This document shows, piece by piece, positions 9,590 through 19,942 of a stretch of 64,000 nt of DNA. Within the stretch, counting starts at the first letter, position 1. Every line of letters begins with the position of its first letter. The notes beneath the pieces were generated by a model, which worked only from the letters and a program-made list of their open reading frames with translations, was not told where the DNA came from and did no database searches. The DNA lies in contig WHVD01000009.1 of NCBI GenBank assembly GCA_015178975.1, positions 1,446,511 to 1,510,510 of the forward strand, in the 5' to 3' direction. Source of the stretch: Hysterangium stoloniferum. Lineage: Eukaryota; Basidiomycota; Agaricomycetes; Hysterangiales; Hysterangiaceae. The translations under genes and the position numbers were made by a program.

Positions 9590-9935
9590 TAGCGCATTCA
9601 AACAAGTGCTGACGCTGTCACCCTGATGCCTGGATGCCCCAGACACGATCAGTTGGCTGGCTCAGGACTTGAGCGGCTTCAAACCTGCACCTGCACCTCG
9701 AGGGACCTAGGCCGACACAGCTGATCAGCATTTTCGGAATTTTCCGACACATCTACCTCTAATTTCTCCGCATACTAGCACAGTTCTCTATGCAGACTTT
9801 ATGAGTATGGATTTACCCTTAAGTCATAGATCGTTATATAATCCTGTATGAATTTTAAAACTTCATTCCCGAACCGAACGCTCGATTGTCTAAGGGTGGT
9901 TGCTGTGAAAGAACAGGTGCAAGAAGGCAAAGTTC
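9590..9935 (+). repeat. Block P (partial copy)
   Basis: This stretch matches parts of 29,630-30,000 and its relatives, around words such as GCCTGGATGCCCCAGACACG and the sequence leading to ATTGTCTAAGGGTG. It is shorter and more diverged than those copies. Its right end at about 9,890 is followed by GTTGCTGTGAAAG and then the 3' part of G5 copy A. I take that to be the ancestral junction between block P and G5; in copies C-F block P is fused to exon 3 instead. No coding claim is made. Confidence 0.6.
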
Positions 9936-10095
9936 CAAGTCATAGGGGTAGCAATCTTAAACCATCGTTTGAGCCCTTTGAGGACTGAGCAAATCATCCT
10001 TCGGATATCATATTGTGCGTTACTCTTTGAAAAATCGTAAGCTACGTCGAACATCATTAAGGTAATGAGTACATACGTTAGTCATATGCAACAGT

Positions 10096-11890
10096 CTAGT
10101 CACATGCCCGTCCGGGCTTCTTCAAGAGGGATAAGTAATTTGTGTTGGAACTTGGTGAGACCCCCACAAATGGAGTCGCAAGCAGACAGAGGAGCAATTG
10201 TACTTCATACATCAAGTCAGTCACGAATATCTCCTCCCCGGGGATGTATACAACCGTCTCAAAAAAGGCCAGGAAGTCGTGAAGGGCACATATTGGGCTA
10301 TCCGCTCGCACTGCCGTGCACGCAATTTCGGGTTCTGGAGATTGTGAAATTAACGACGATGAGCCCCTTATTAGCCTCGAGACGCCATCAAACACTGAAA
10401 TATCTGATTTCGGTTGCTGAATTAGTAGTCTGATAACCGAATAATGTTGAGACGAGAGGTCCGCGATGGTGTAACTGTGGACTCAATGCAGCATTTGAAC
10501 CCCGATGGAAACAATGATATTAATTCGATCAATGTTTTCTGCCATCAATGTGACATCCTTAAATAATCCATCGAGTTCATTTATCATGCATTTATAAGCG
10601 ATGTAGCGAGAAGCGTCGGCACACGAAAATGAATCGATCTTGGTCTGTAAAACGTCAAGCGCAATATCCAATAGAGTTTCATAAATGCTGCGGAGCCAAG
10701 GATCCTGGGTGAAACAGCAGGAGAAAATCGATATTTGTAGGTAAATCAGTTTCATGTGTCCAGGTTGGTTTCGATCGTATCTGCATATTTCTCATTTCGG
10801 CCTTCTCTAAAAATAGCAACGGTAAAACGTACGACCTCATCCAGAATTTGAAATAGTTTTTGATCACATCGAGGTCCTCATGTTACAGGCCCTGTTCATC
10901 ATGCACCTCCCTAATAATGAAGGAAAAACAGCCAGTAATAATGGAATATCGTAAAGTGGTGAGGGTGGAAGCCGAGGCCCCAGAGATATTCGCCAACGTG
11001 TGATATGAATTTCGAGGCGATAGCATAGCAGTCACCAGGAAGTCGCGACCTGACCAGGGCAGTGTAGAGCATAGGAACCGTTTTAGCTGGCTCATCCTCG
11101 ATAAACGCCATCAAATAGATTACATGCGCCATCTCTACTATGAATCTACCAATCATTATTTCTTTAATCGTACCATACCGTAATATCCAGGCTCCATGAG
11201 AAGCCATTTCCTCCGATATCGGATTTTACGTGGGTAAGATGATCTTCATTAAAATGATTTCAGCATGCAATGAATGGCCATCATCAGACGGGAACATGCC
11301 TCAAGAGATCCACCCCCTCTTTAACGATTCTGCTCAATATCCGCACAGTTAGCTGTTTGTTAAGCAGTCTAGTCACCGTCATTTCCTCGCGAATGAACAC
11401 GAGCGTTGGGCAACTCTTTGGTACTCCTCCTCCACACGTCGCGTGTATAGCAAGCACTTCCCAACCAAAATGGATATCTTGGTGCCGTACAGTAGCTTCG
11501 TCCCGATCCACTCTAATGCCAGACCACAAACGTCAAGGGGGTCGACTTCGACTTCCGGTGGATTGCGAATAACGGGCTTCTTCCACGCAGCAATAGCGTC
11601 TCTCTCAATGTCGGACATTCATTGCTCGCTGACTGATGAATCCAGCAAGCCTTGCGGTGGCTCTAGGAAAGTCGCCAAACCACGGCAATAAACGAACAAA
11701 GATGTCCGACACATTCCAGTTCCTGAACCGATAAATCAAATGCATGCTTGGTGATCGATACATGGTCGTCACGACCTGGTTTGTGGTAACAGAGGACGTG
11801 ATCCTGTCTATTACACGCCTATTGTCTCTGGAGTATTTCCCGAAAATGACTTTCCAGGACTTCTGTCCCTTGAGAGTCCAACAAAGTATG
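10096..11890 (-). pseudogene. G5 gene copy A: exons 1 (partial) to 5, unknown function
   Basis: Minus strand order: exon 1 tail (11,890 to about 11,735), exon 2 (about 11,680-11,290), exon 3 (about 11,230-10,836), exon 4 (10,780-10,497) and exon 5 (about 10,429-10,096, ending in RACD and a stop). Intron 3 is 55 bases with GT-AG ends. Exon 4 reads HMKLIYLQISIFSCCFTQDPW and is fully open. The donor after exon 4 is mutated (CATTGAGT where copy H has CAGTGAGT), and intron 1 has lost its 5' part. Exon 1 lacks its start because the copy is cut at about 11,890, next to the BEACH fragment. The predicted protein is all-helical by eye; I do not recognise a family. Confidence 0.7.
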
Positions 11891-11944
11891 TGAGATTAGT
11901 GGGTTCATAATTCAAAGGGTGGAAGACATTGAATGTGTCTGGAT

Positions 11945-12490
11945 CCCACTGTTTACACCCCCCAGATCAAATTGATCCAGGCAGGCAAGTGCTCGCCAAC
12001 ATATTCACTCTCAAGGGCCTTATGCAAGGAAAATGAGAACAACTCATGATTGATTAAGCAATAATGTACATGACAGTGCTGGATAATAAACAGTAAGGGA
12101 TCTTGTTTCGCCCAAAGTGGTAGCTTGACATCATGGATTTTTTCACTGTTATTCTGTGTCCTAAAATCAATATTCGATCCATTGATAAGAAACCTGGATA
12201 AACCTACATGAGAGCCAAGCCATTGAAAAGAGACAACGCTACAAACTCTGCGCATGTAAAGAATTCTGGGATGAGCTCTCGTACATCACCACGACTTTCA
12301 TCTGATGCAGATCTGTATGCTCTCTGGATGTCACTGAACAAACAATCAGGTATGTCCCAGTCTCCACCCTACAAAGAAAATGTTCACCAGTTCTGTTTGA
12401 CAGAAAGTGTCCAAAAGATGGGCCTACCTGTAACCACTTGAAGATATGTGTGAATGGTTCTAATCTCATCTCAAAAAGTGGGAAGAAGAT
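11945..12490 (-). pseudogene. BEACH-domain gene fragment with introns
   Basis: The minus strand reads EMRLEPFTHIFKWLQ, a GT-AG intron, then [22 protein letters not shown] and [11 protein letters not shown]. After a second short intron come [30 protein letters not shown] and, after a third gap, [20 protein letters not shown]. These match the ordered core motifs of BEACH domains ([45 protein letters not shown]), found in neurobeachin/LYST/Bph1-type membrane-traffic proteins. No stop lies inside the exons. Only about 110 of some 280 domain residues are present; the end is cut at about 11,945 next to G5 copy A. It is an orphan gene fragment. Confidence 0.85.
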
Positions 12491-12870
12491 CTGGAAGGCT
12501 TATAAACATTGCTCAAGATTTTTTGTTTGATCAAAGTACACACCCCCTATTACAATGGAATCTGAAATCAGTCCAATGCACACGAAAATGATCTTGTCCA
12601 TAACACCAGTGTCAACAAATCACGCATAAACACACCTGCAAGATATCCATAGTTGGCAATAAAAGTTAAAAATTAGAATATACACTGAGGAAGGATGAGG
12701 ATTTGTACTTACCTTGAAGATGTGCCCCAGTTGGTATTTTACATATAATATTGAAAACATTGTTTCATCAAGCATCGAGTTGCACTGACGGTCTCTCGTA
12801 ATTATATCGTAAATATTGTATAATATATATACGCGCGGGGTATCCCAGGGAGCTGAGCGCCTGGAGTATC

Positions 12871-13345
12871 TTTTTTTTTTTTTAATACATTTATATACCG
12901 CGTCGCATAACTAAGATACATAGCGGTCGGGAGAAAAGTACCCTAATGGTAGGTGGGGGCGGCAGGATGTGTATGTAGCTGGTTGGTATGGGCAAGAGGG
13001 TTGAATGTAGGGCGGGGAAGAGCAGGGATGGTGGGCCGGTTATGCTTTCCGGAACGCATCAGAGGCGGCGGTGAACTCAACTAGGGCTTCAAGGCCCTTG
13101 TTGGTGCCGAGGATAATGGGGAGAGATAGGTCTTGAGAGGCAGTGCGGAGGGTGTGGCGGTGCTCCTCGTGAAGGGGGCACTCAGAAAGGATGTGGAGGC
13201 GGGACTGGATGTCTTCTGTGCCACAGGGACAGGAGGTCGGGAGGTCGGGGAGGAGACGTTGGTAGTAGGCGCCGAAGAAGCCGTGGCCCAAGATGGCCTG
13301 GATGCTGAGAGAGGCATGAACACGGAGGGAAAAAAATGGCTTAAA
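12871..13345 (-). mobile_element. 5'-truncated non-LTR retrotransposon (LINE) with poly(A) tail
   Basis: The minus-strand frame 13,291-13,040 ends a LINE-type polyprotein: LGHGFFGAYYQRLLPDLPTSCPCGTEDIQSRLHILSECPLHEEHRH, with the CPCG...H...C ligand pattern often seen after RNase H in such proteins. After its stop comes a short 3' UTR and then a run of A on the minus strand (T run at about 12,871-12,883). The 5' end stops abruptly at about 13,345, where block X begins. A 5'-truncated copy with a 3' poly(A) is typical of target-primed insertion. I could not find a convincing target-site duplication. Confidence 0.8.
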
Positions 13346-13700
13346 ATTAAGTCACTGGAAAAGGTCCCGCCTCCAAAGATGGCCTTTAAACCGAGAGCCA
13401 TAAATATTATATCATAGAGTTATGACTGTAAATACAGAAAATAATAGATTAATTATAATCAATAAACTGAAAAAGGAAAAAGCTGTGAAGTATGTACAAA
13501 ACTGGTTTGGTCACTTTATCTGAATATTTCCGTGGATATCGACAAGGGACTTTGTACTTCGTGTTCATCCAAACATCAGTAAGATGAGAGAACCTTGTCT
13601 TTCTATCCTTCTCGACGTACCGAGTTGTGCACTTTCCGGATTCCCCCTTTATATCGTGTATGGCACTTTCCAACAAATGGACATGTGTCATACAGACAGT
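13345..13700 (-). repeat. Block X copy (upstream flank of G5)
   Basis: On the minus strand this resembles 17,138-17,460 and 51,370-51,620, including an open stretch KYKVPCRYPRKYSDKVTKPVLYI and a motif around AAGGCCATCTTTGGAGGC. In copies C and I block X sits a few hundred bases before exon 1 of G5, so it may be an upstream exon or promoter flank. Seven copies are recognisable in the window. I do not recognise a protein family. Confidence 0.55.
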
Positions 13701-14505
13701 AGCTTCGTCCCTATCCGGTATAATGCAAGACTACAATAGTACATACCCCGGGCCGACTTGAACTTGTTTCGGACGAATGTTTATCAACAAGGAAGAATGA
13801 CCAATTCTATGACCAATCGGCCGAGTCGAAGATGCTCAAGTATTTATGATGGGGACGCGTAAACGTTGTCGTGAGAACCGCGTATGTTGGGCACACCTAA
13901 ACTCGGCTGTAGTGACCAATTTTTTAACGCTGACAGCACGAGGTTGGAGCCCCGTGGCTTCTGATGAGCCAGATGACATACAGTGAATACGCCAGCTTCT
14001 CTGTCTGTGTCGGAACAATCCGAAAACAGGCGTCAATACCCCGATGAGACGTTGACCGAACAGCTGATCAGGTCATGATTTGGTCGAACGATTACCGTAA
14101 CACCTGGCCAGGAACCCAGCTTTTCACTCATGCTAAGGAGGCATTCCGCGGCTATAGGCACGCCAGCTGCCGAAAAGTTGCGACCCTCGCGCTTGTTGAT
14201 CAGGTTTATCTCTGATTTAGGGGCCCAAGCGGAATATGTGGTAAGTAGAATATTTCTTGAAAACGGGAATTGAACGCGCCGCTAACAAAGCTTAGTACTT
14301 CATAATACTTACAAGAGGGTGTTATTACAATTACACTACAAGACCTACATCGACACATGCTTCATTTAGCCAACGTGACCATCAACAACTATTGTATATC
14401 CAAGAGCGCCGACCCAGACATACCCAAAAACTCATGAGATACGTTTGTTTTCCTAATATTCCTAGCATTTCCACAGGAACAGCGTCAGGAAATGTTTCCA
14501 GCTCA
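13701..14505. other. Mosaic sequence without recognisable gene
   Basis: The first 300 bases match 47,640-47,800 and 23,440-23,540 (words such as GTAAACGTTGTCGTGAGAA). From about 14,060 to 14,505 I see no long open frame, no repeat partner and no known motif. Confidence 0.4.
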
Positions 14506-14509
14506 CTGC

Positions 14510-15410
14510 CATGGCGGCAGACCTCCGCGAAAAGCCCAGAGAAGGAGAAAAAGGAAGCAGAAAGGGAAAAGGATCACTGTTGCCGCAACTGCCCATGACT
14601 GTTGACCACACGTTCTCTCGCTCGCCACTTCCACTCAACGGGATCATAAGCCTCCGAAACAGGATCTTCCACCCTGTCCTCAAACGCCAAAGAAATCAGC
14701 CCCGTCAACATTCGAGGCGTTGTTCACACCGCCACCACGTATGCCGTTGCAACCGATCCAGCCCGCTGTAATGTCCCTCGACGTACAAGCTCGATCAGTT
14801 ACCTCGAAAGCAACACTGGGTAAGCGATTGCTCGACGAGATTCGTGAAAATAGACATCGCCGCGTACTTTGAAGGGAAAAGTTTGAGTTTGGCGAGATTA
14901 GGAGGGTGGGAGAGTAGGGAGACGTCGTCCGTGATGGAGCCTATCAATAATGCGACGAGCGTGATAAGAGAGGGGACATTGAACATGGATGGTAAGGAAG
15001 TGAATTAAATGTGGAAGAGGCCGAGCTTGATTGAGAGCTCACAAGTCGGTGCGTCAAGTCGATAGATGTTTTGTCTCATGGTTTGACTTGATTGGGTGGG
15101 CTAATGCTTCAATTATTTTCTTCGTTTTATTGATAGAACAATGAGCGACGCAACAACAATATTCTTTGGCTACGACCCGTGCTAAACAAAGCCACACCGC
15201 AAAAAGGTCCCCGTGCATGTACACATCAAGGACACTATCTGTCGTGCGCTCAAGCAACGGTGAGTGTTATGTGCAGCGACGAATAGTTATATACTTGACA
15301 ATGATTTTCTAGACATCCTGTGGTGATCGGCGGTGCGTGTATTGCCTTGATACACATCGCTCTGGTATTCACGCTGCTTGGCGCGATCGTTTATTTGGCA
15401 CACTCTCGTC
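14510..15410 (+). pseudogene. Block N followed by the first exons of gene T (one-pass membrane protein)
   Basis: Block N (14,510-15,010) reads LPQLPMTVDHTFSRSPLPLNGIISLRNRIFHPVLKRQ and then STRFVKIDIAAYFEGKSLSLARLG. It is followed by an AG acceptor and ATGAGCGACGCAACAACAA (15,138), giving MSDATTIFFGYDP, a stop, TKPHRKKVPVHVHIKDTICRALKQ, a GTGAGT donor near 15,261 and an intron ending TTTTCTAG. The next exon gives GACIALIHIALVFTLLGAIVY, a hydrophobic membrane segment, then AHSRLQNA. At about 15,415 the sequence switches into G5 exon 1, so the T exon is cut before its repeats. Function unknown; one in-frame stop lies in the first T exon. Confidence 0.55.
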
Positions 15411-15414
15411 TTCA

Positions 15415-15697
15415 AAACGCGCTCGTCAAGGGACATATTTGATTCATGGGTTCAACAACTGGTATGTTAATATTTTGTTTCAGGGATCGACTCCAATGTG
15501 TCGGACTTTTTTTTGTTTAGTGCCGTGGTTTTGCAACTTGCCTAGAACCGCCGCAAGGCTTGCTGGATTCATCAGGAATTGAGCAAGGCATGTGCAAAAT
15601 TGAGAGGGACGCCATGACTAGGTGGTTCGCACCCGTTATTCGAAATTCAACGGAAGTCGAAGTCGGCCCCGGTTACTTGTGTGGTCTGGCATTAAGG
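15415..15697 (+). pseudogene. G5 gene copy B: end of exon 1 fused to gene T, and start of exon 2
   Basis: From about 15,430 the sequence matches the last 40 bases of G5 exon 1 (GATTCATGGGTTCAACAACTG), the intron with its GTATGT donor, and the first part of exon 2 (CLEPP, GLLDSSGIEQGM, IERDAMTRWFAPVI). It stops at GGCATTAAG (15,697), where other copies continue with the GTKLLYGTK segment. The left fusion joins gene T to G5 at a shared CAAGG-like word. The piece is a chimera and cannot make either protein. Confidence 0.7.
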
Positions 15698-16199
15698 TAG
15701 GCGTCACTTTAGTTTGGCACCTGTATATGTAAGCAAAAAAGTGACCTACTCACACTCCTTTCTGTGCACCCACAACATAGATAATCTGTAATTAAAGCCC
15801 AGGGAAGTGGAGTTGGGATCCATTCCTCCAGTTCTCAGGTTTAAAACTTGAAAAATAATTCACCCTTGCCAAGTAGTAGGACTTACAAATTTTGACTTTT
15901 TTTTTGAGTCTCTGAATGCTTAAAAACTTGTTTCCATGTGATTCTGAGATTTTCAAAAATTTGCAAGTGTCAGTATTGGCCGCTTACATAATCATCACGT
16001 GATATATTGGGCAGCCTTGTTTTAAGGGCCTAAAATTGGGAAAGAAAACTATTAAATTCAAATATATATACTTATCAATCATTAAATGAATGGAAAATCC
16101 ATATCGGGGAACTTACCTTCCCGCTATGTGCAGATTTGGGAGCCCCTAAACTGGAGAAGCTACTCCTTGAAGAGGCCCAGCACCTTCTAAAGAAAAGAG
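15698..16199. other. Unassigned AT-rich stretch
   Basis: No long open frame and no partner elsewhere in the window. A short inverted pair (GTAGGCGTCAC near 15,698 and GTGACCTAC near 15,740) lies at its left end. It could be the upstream part of the copia fragment that follows, but nothing shows that directly. Confidence 0.35.
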
Positions 16200-16745
16200 C
16201 CTATAGCTGAATTATGTTGCACATTGAAGATGAACCAAGGGTAGTAGAAATGGTGAATGACGATCCAAGGAACGCATGGGACAACTGAAAAACAATGTAC
16301 AGAATGCATTTAACCAATGGTCGAACAATGTTATTGTCAGCAATTGTTTGAATGTGCTATGACTGAACAGGTATTATCGAATAGAAAGTCCAAATGGATT
16401 CAATCAGATTGAAACTATTAGAAGTGAATCATGTTATAGAAGACACAGACTATCTCACCCTGTTTATGAGTGTGCTGCTGGAGGAGCTTGACATTACGAT
16501 TGACTATGAATTGGACACAATCGAAGAAATCCTAAATGAATTGGGACAAATTGAAATAAGAAAAGAGGGTAGCCCCACATTCTCAGAAGGTTCAGCATTT
16601 GCTGCAAGGAGAGGCAGGTATGCATTCAAGTCCCCACAATGTGCACACGATGCTGTACGAGGAATCGGAAATAAATGGTGAAAAGCTCTATATGATTTTA
16701 TGTCAAGGAACTCAATTGAACGTGTTCGGAATATGACAGTATTCT
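16200..16745 (+). pseudogene. Copia-type gag fragment
   Basis: The plus strand reads LHIEDEPRVVEMVNDDPRNAWDN, then after a stop the 95-codon frame 16,394-16,681 with MDSIRLKLLEVNHVIEDTDYLTLFMSVLLEELDITID, EEILNELGQIEIRK and SAFAARRGRYAF. The pattern HxxDE....AWD, then YxxLFMSVLPxE, then EEIxxxLxxxEIRK is that of Ty1/copia gag. The inverted copy at 9,195-9,562 supports a mobile origin. The zinc knuckle and everything after gag are missing; block R begins at about 16,745. Confidence 0.62.
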
Positions 16746-17130
16746 TCAAATTTCCTTCTGCCCATATGTGGGCCGATTGTCATAGGGGATAGGAATAGTG
16801 ATAATGTGAGAGATATGGGTAGTGATAATATGTGTGGGGCGTGGAAATATGGAAAATAAGGAGAGTGATTAATATGGAAGAACAGGGAAAACATGACATC
16901 CTTGAAGTCGCTCAGATCATGGTGTCCATGCAAATTCCATGGGTGAACAAGTTCTGACAAGGTCAAATTTTACAGACAACACACAATGAGCTGCCAGGAA
17001 AATGCACATTGGCAGGAAAGAGAAGCTGGCAGAATTACTTTTTCATCTGGCTTCATCATAAACGTGTTTACTCCTCCTTTCCACTCTTAATGGAAGTGTA
17101 TCCCAATCTCTTTCTTTTTTAATCAAAAGA
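16746..17130 (-). repeat. Block R copy (LTR-like interspersed repeat)
   Basis: On the minus strand this contains TTGACCTTGTCAGAACTTG, CCATGATCTGAGCGAC and runs of short TATC-rich words. It matches 39,170-39,480 and 47,880-48,260 (plus strand) and 49,330-50,090 (minus strand, twice). Copies abut copia gag or RNase H fragments twice, so R may be a copia LTR, but I could not define both ends or a target duplication. No gene is claimed. Confidence 0.5.
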
Positions 17131-17137
17131 ATGAAGA

Positions 17138-17460
17138 GTGAAAGCCGAGGATGGTGGAGCCCAACTCAGCCGCACCAGTCGATACGTCAGCAGAAGGATA
17201 GAAAGAAAAGGTTCTCTCACTGATGTTTTCCTGAACACGAAGTACAAAGTCCTTTGTCAATATGCACGTAAATCTTCAGATAAATTGACCAAGCCAGTTT
17301 TGTACATACGTCACAGCTTTTCTCTTTTTCAGTTTATTTATGATAACTAATCTATTCTTTTCCGTATTTACAGTCATAATGCTATCATTTAATGATTATG
17401 GCACTCGGTGTTTAAAGGCCATCTTTGGAGGCGGGGCCTTTTCCAGTGACTTAGTAGACC
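17138..17460 (+). repeat. Block X copy
   Basis: Plus-strand relative of 13,345-13,700, with the open stretch RRIERKGSLTDVFLNTKYKV and ARKSSDKLTKPVLYI. It is followed by AAGGCCATCTTTGGAGGC and then, from 17,470, the conserved G5 leader. This shows the native order X, leader, exon 1. Confidence 0.55.
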
Positions 17461-17469
17461 AGTGTTAAT

Positions 17470-17589
17470 TGGCAATTTGAACTACATTCAAAGCGGTGTC
17501 TCACAAACATAGAAAGAGCCTGATGAACCTTGTCGAGGGTTCTCTTTCCATTTTCGTGACACACCTCTTGTCTATACCTCACACTCCCC
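17470..17589 (+). promoter_or_regulatory. Conserved 120-bp leader before G5 exon 1 (copy C)
   Basis: This segment, with CATTCAAAGCGGTGTCTC, GGTTCTCTTTCC and ACACCTCTTGTCTAT just before the ATG, recurs before exon 1 at 51,720-51,839 and, inverted, at about 38,776-38,905 and 47,142-47,250. Conservation of non-coding sequence directly upstream of the same start codon in four copies suggests a core promoter and 5' UTR, though shared descent alone could explain it. No clear TATA box is seen. Confidence 0.45.
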
Positions 17590-18580
17590 ATGTGCGACCA
17601 TGAGGTAGTATTGAGTCACCCCGACCAGGTCGAAGTGCTACCCCCAGTGATCTCGCCTGCTGCCCTCGAATCTCAACGGATCGCAGTCCTCGAAAGTCAT
17701 TGTCAGGATATACTTCAGAGACTATGGGCGTGTAATAGAGAGGGTCACGGCCTCTGTTACCACAGACCAGGTCACGAGCATGTATCGATCACCAAGGACG
17801 CATTTGATTCATGGGTTCAGCAACGGGTATTGTAAGCTTTTGTTTCAAGAATTGACTGCAATGTTGGATTGATTTTTCGTTGAGTGCCGTGGTTTTGCAA
17901 CTTTCCTGGAGCCGCCACAAGGCTTGCTGGATTCATCAGGAATTGGGCAAGGCATGTCTGACATTGAGAGAGAAGCCATGACTAGGTGGTGCACACATGT
18001 CATTCGTAATCCAACGGACATCGAAGTTGGCCCCCGTCACGTTTGTGGTCTGGCAATGGAGCGGATCGGGACAAAGCTACTGTATGGCACCAAGATATCC
18101 ATTTTGGTTGGGAAGTGCTTCTTAAACACATGACATGTGGAGGAGCACCAAAGGAGGGTTGTAAGGCTCACAGACATAGGCGAGGGGGAAAAGACAAGGA
18201 ATAGACTGCTTAAAAATGAGCTAACAGTGGGGAAATTGAGCATAATTGTTAAAGAGGGGATGGATCTCTTGAGGAATGTTAGCTTGTGGTAAATGCCATT
18301 CATTGCATGCTCAAATAATGTTGCAGAAGGCCGTCTTACCTGCGTAAAATCTGATATCGGGGGAAATGGCTTCTCATAAATACATATACCGCCTTTATAT
18401 CCGGCCTTGGCACTAACGAAGAGGCGAATATCGGCAGAGCCATAGTAGTGATGGCGCATGTAATCGATCTCATCGTGTTTATCGAGGCTTCACCAGCTAA
18501 AATGGTTCCCCGCAGCTTCCTGGTGACTGCTATGCTGTCGCCTCGATATTCCTATCACACCTTGGCGGATACCTTTAAGC
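17590..18580 (+). pseudogene. G5 gene copy C: exons 1, 2 and truncated exon 3
   Basis: Exon 1 starts at the ATG at 17,590 (MCDHEVVLSHPDQVEVLPP) and ends at about 17,828 before a GTATTG donor. Exon 2 follows a TTGAG acceptor near 17,885 and reads LEPPQGLLDSSGIGQGMSDIEREAMTRW. A TGA at about 18,131 breaks it after VGKCFLNT. Exon 3 begins near 18,335 and is cut after CACCTTGGCGGATACC, where block P starts with CACCCTTAGACAATCG. The same cut is found in copies D, E and F. The copy is dead. Confidence 0.72.
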
Positions 18581-19300
18581 ACCCTTAGACAATCGACCAT
18601 TCCGTTGGGGAATAAACTCTTCAAATTAATAAAGGATTATACGGCTCTTCTCACTTGAGGGTAAATCCATACCCATAATGTTTGCATGGGGAGCCTTGCT
18701 AGTATGGGGAGAAATTGGAGGCACAGTTTGGTAAAAGTATCGGAAGATACGGCTATCATTATCAGCCGTGTCGGCCTGAATAGGGGCCAGCTTTCCCGAT
18801 CCCCGCTGCCTAAGTCCTGAGCCAGTCGAGTGATCGTGTCTGAGGCATCCAGGCATCAGGCTGACGGCTTTGCATAGAATTCCGCAGCAAGGGTCACACA
18901 GCCTGCCACCAGGGTCACGCAGCATGGGCAAGTCTTCTTGCACGTCGCCTTCGATAAGGTATGTTGATGAGTTTGTGGCCATGTCCAAACTCTAAGCCTT
19001 GCCAAACACTGCACCATGACGGCCGAACAACAACATTCCCAACAGTCCCGTCGCAGTTACAGCCCCTGCTCATAGGTGACAAAGTCCCAGAAGCTCTTTC
19101 GTTTGCCCACTGTGTCTTGTCGAAACCCACGCAAAGTCTAGAGAAGGAGACTAAGAAAGAGATGCAACAGATGCAACAAGACAAGAGGGTACAGGCATGC
19201 CATTTATTTTGAATATTTAAAGGAAGCATCACAGTTGCCGCAACTGTCCATGGATGTCGACAACCAGAAGCTCTCTCGCTCGTCACGTCCACTGAAGGGG
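18580..19300 (-). repeat. Blocks P and Q copy (deletion-derivative unit)
   Basis: Closely similar to 31,880-32,590 in the same orientation and, inverted, to 29,400-30,000. On the minus strand it is open over GDVQEDLPMLRDPGGRLCDPCCGI, as in the other copies. A 125-codon minus-strand frame (19,292-18,915) is also kept open at 32,587-32,210. Because the opposite strand carries block N in this region, I do not claim either frame as a gene. Confidence 0.6.
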
Positions 19301-19632
19301 ATCCTAAGCCTCGTCAACAGGATCCTCCACCCTGTCCTCAAACGCCAAAGCTATCAGTCCCAAGTGGAAGGAGGCCGAGCTTGATTTGGGAGCTCCCAAG
19401 TTGGTGCGTCAGGTCGATGGATGTTTTGTCTTCATGGTTTGGCTTTGATTGGGTTGGCTAATGCTTCACTTCTCCTCCTCGTTTTATTTACAGGACAATG
19501 AAAGACAGCATAACTGACAAAATTGGACTGAGCTAGAATAGAAGAGGGGCAGCGGATTCCCAAGGCTCAGTCGCTGCGTAGTGGGGCTGTAGGGAAACGA
19601 CTGAGGTTGCACTCCATAGCATCGCATATCTA
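19200..19632 (+). repeat. Block N copy with following intron-like segment
   Basis: The plus strand reads FEYLKEASQLPQLSMDVDNQKLSRSSRPLKGILSLVNRILHPVLKRQ, as at 32,510-32,640 and on the minus strand at 29,443-28,970 and 45,873-45,625. It is followed by TTTTATTTACAGGACAATG, an acceptor-like junction that in the copy at 15,120 leads into gene T. Here the second half of N (the FVEIDIVADFE segment) is missing, as it is at 32,640. Confidence 0.5.
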
Positions 19633-19937
19633 TGTTGAAACAGTTGAATAACTCTTGACAAACACCCTGTGAGTGTGAGGAAAGTAAACACTTAATGTAT
19701 TCAATTGTGAAATAACTACATACCTGTGAGTGTGAGGAAAGTAAACACTAAGGAGACTTTCCCACACCCACAGCGGAGTATACTACAGGGTGCTTACCTA
19801 AGCACCTACACATCAGTTACCTTACTAGGTAACTCACTCAATACTGCACCTACAGTGCTGGGAAAAATACTACAAATATCAGAAAAATATAGGGAACATC
19901 ATAGACTATGTAAGAGCTGTAATATCATACTTTAACA
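19633..19937. mobile_element. Solo LTR, 305 bp, target duplication ATCTA
   Basis: The insert begins TGTTGAAAC and ends CTTTAACA, so it has TG...CA ends with a short imperfect inverted repeat. It is flanked by perfect 5-bp copies of ATCTA (19,628-19,632 and 19,938-19,942). The uninterrupted sequence is visible in paralogous segments near 32,925 and 48,297 and, inverted, near 28,695, where the CATCGCATA..TATATACGCG region is continuous. It contains two copies of the word GTGAGTGTGAGGAAAGTAAA. It is one LTR left after recombination between the two LTRs of a full element. Confidence 0.92.
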
Positions 19938-19942
19938 ATCTA

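Noticed and set aside
12871..13345. Target-site duplication of the LINE fragment
   Set aside because: The bases next to the poly(A) and next to the 5' truncation do not match convincingly.
16746..17130. Block R as a confirmed copia LTR
   Set aside because: It neighbours copia pieces twice and has TG-rich ends, but neither both termini nor a target duplication could be established, so it is left as LTR-like.
18915..19292. 125-codon minus-strand frame, also open at 32,210-32,587
   Set aside because: The two segments are recent duplicates, so shared openness is not evidence of selection, and the opposite strand holds block N. Other copies (29,400, 45,900) are not open throughout.
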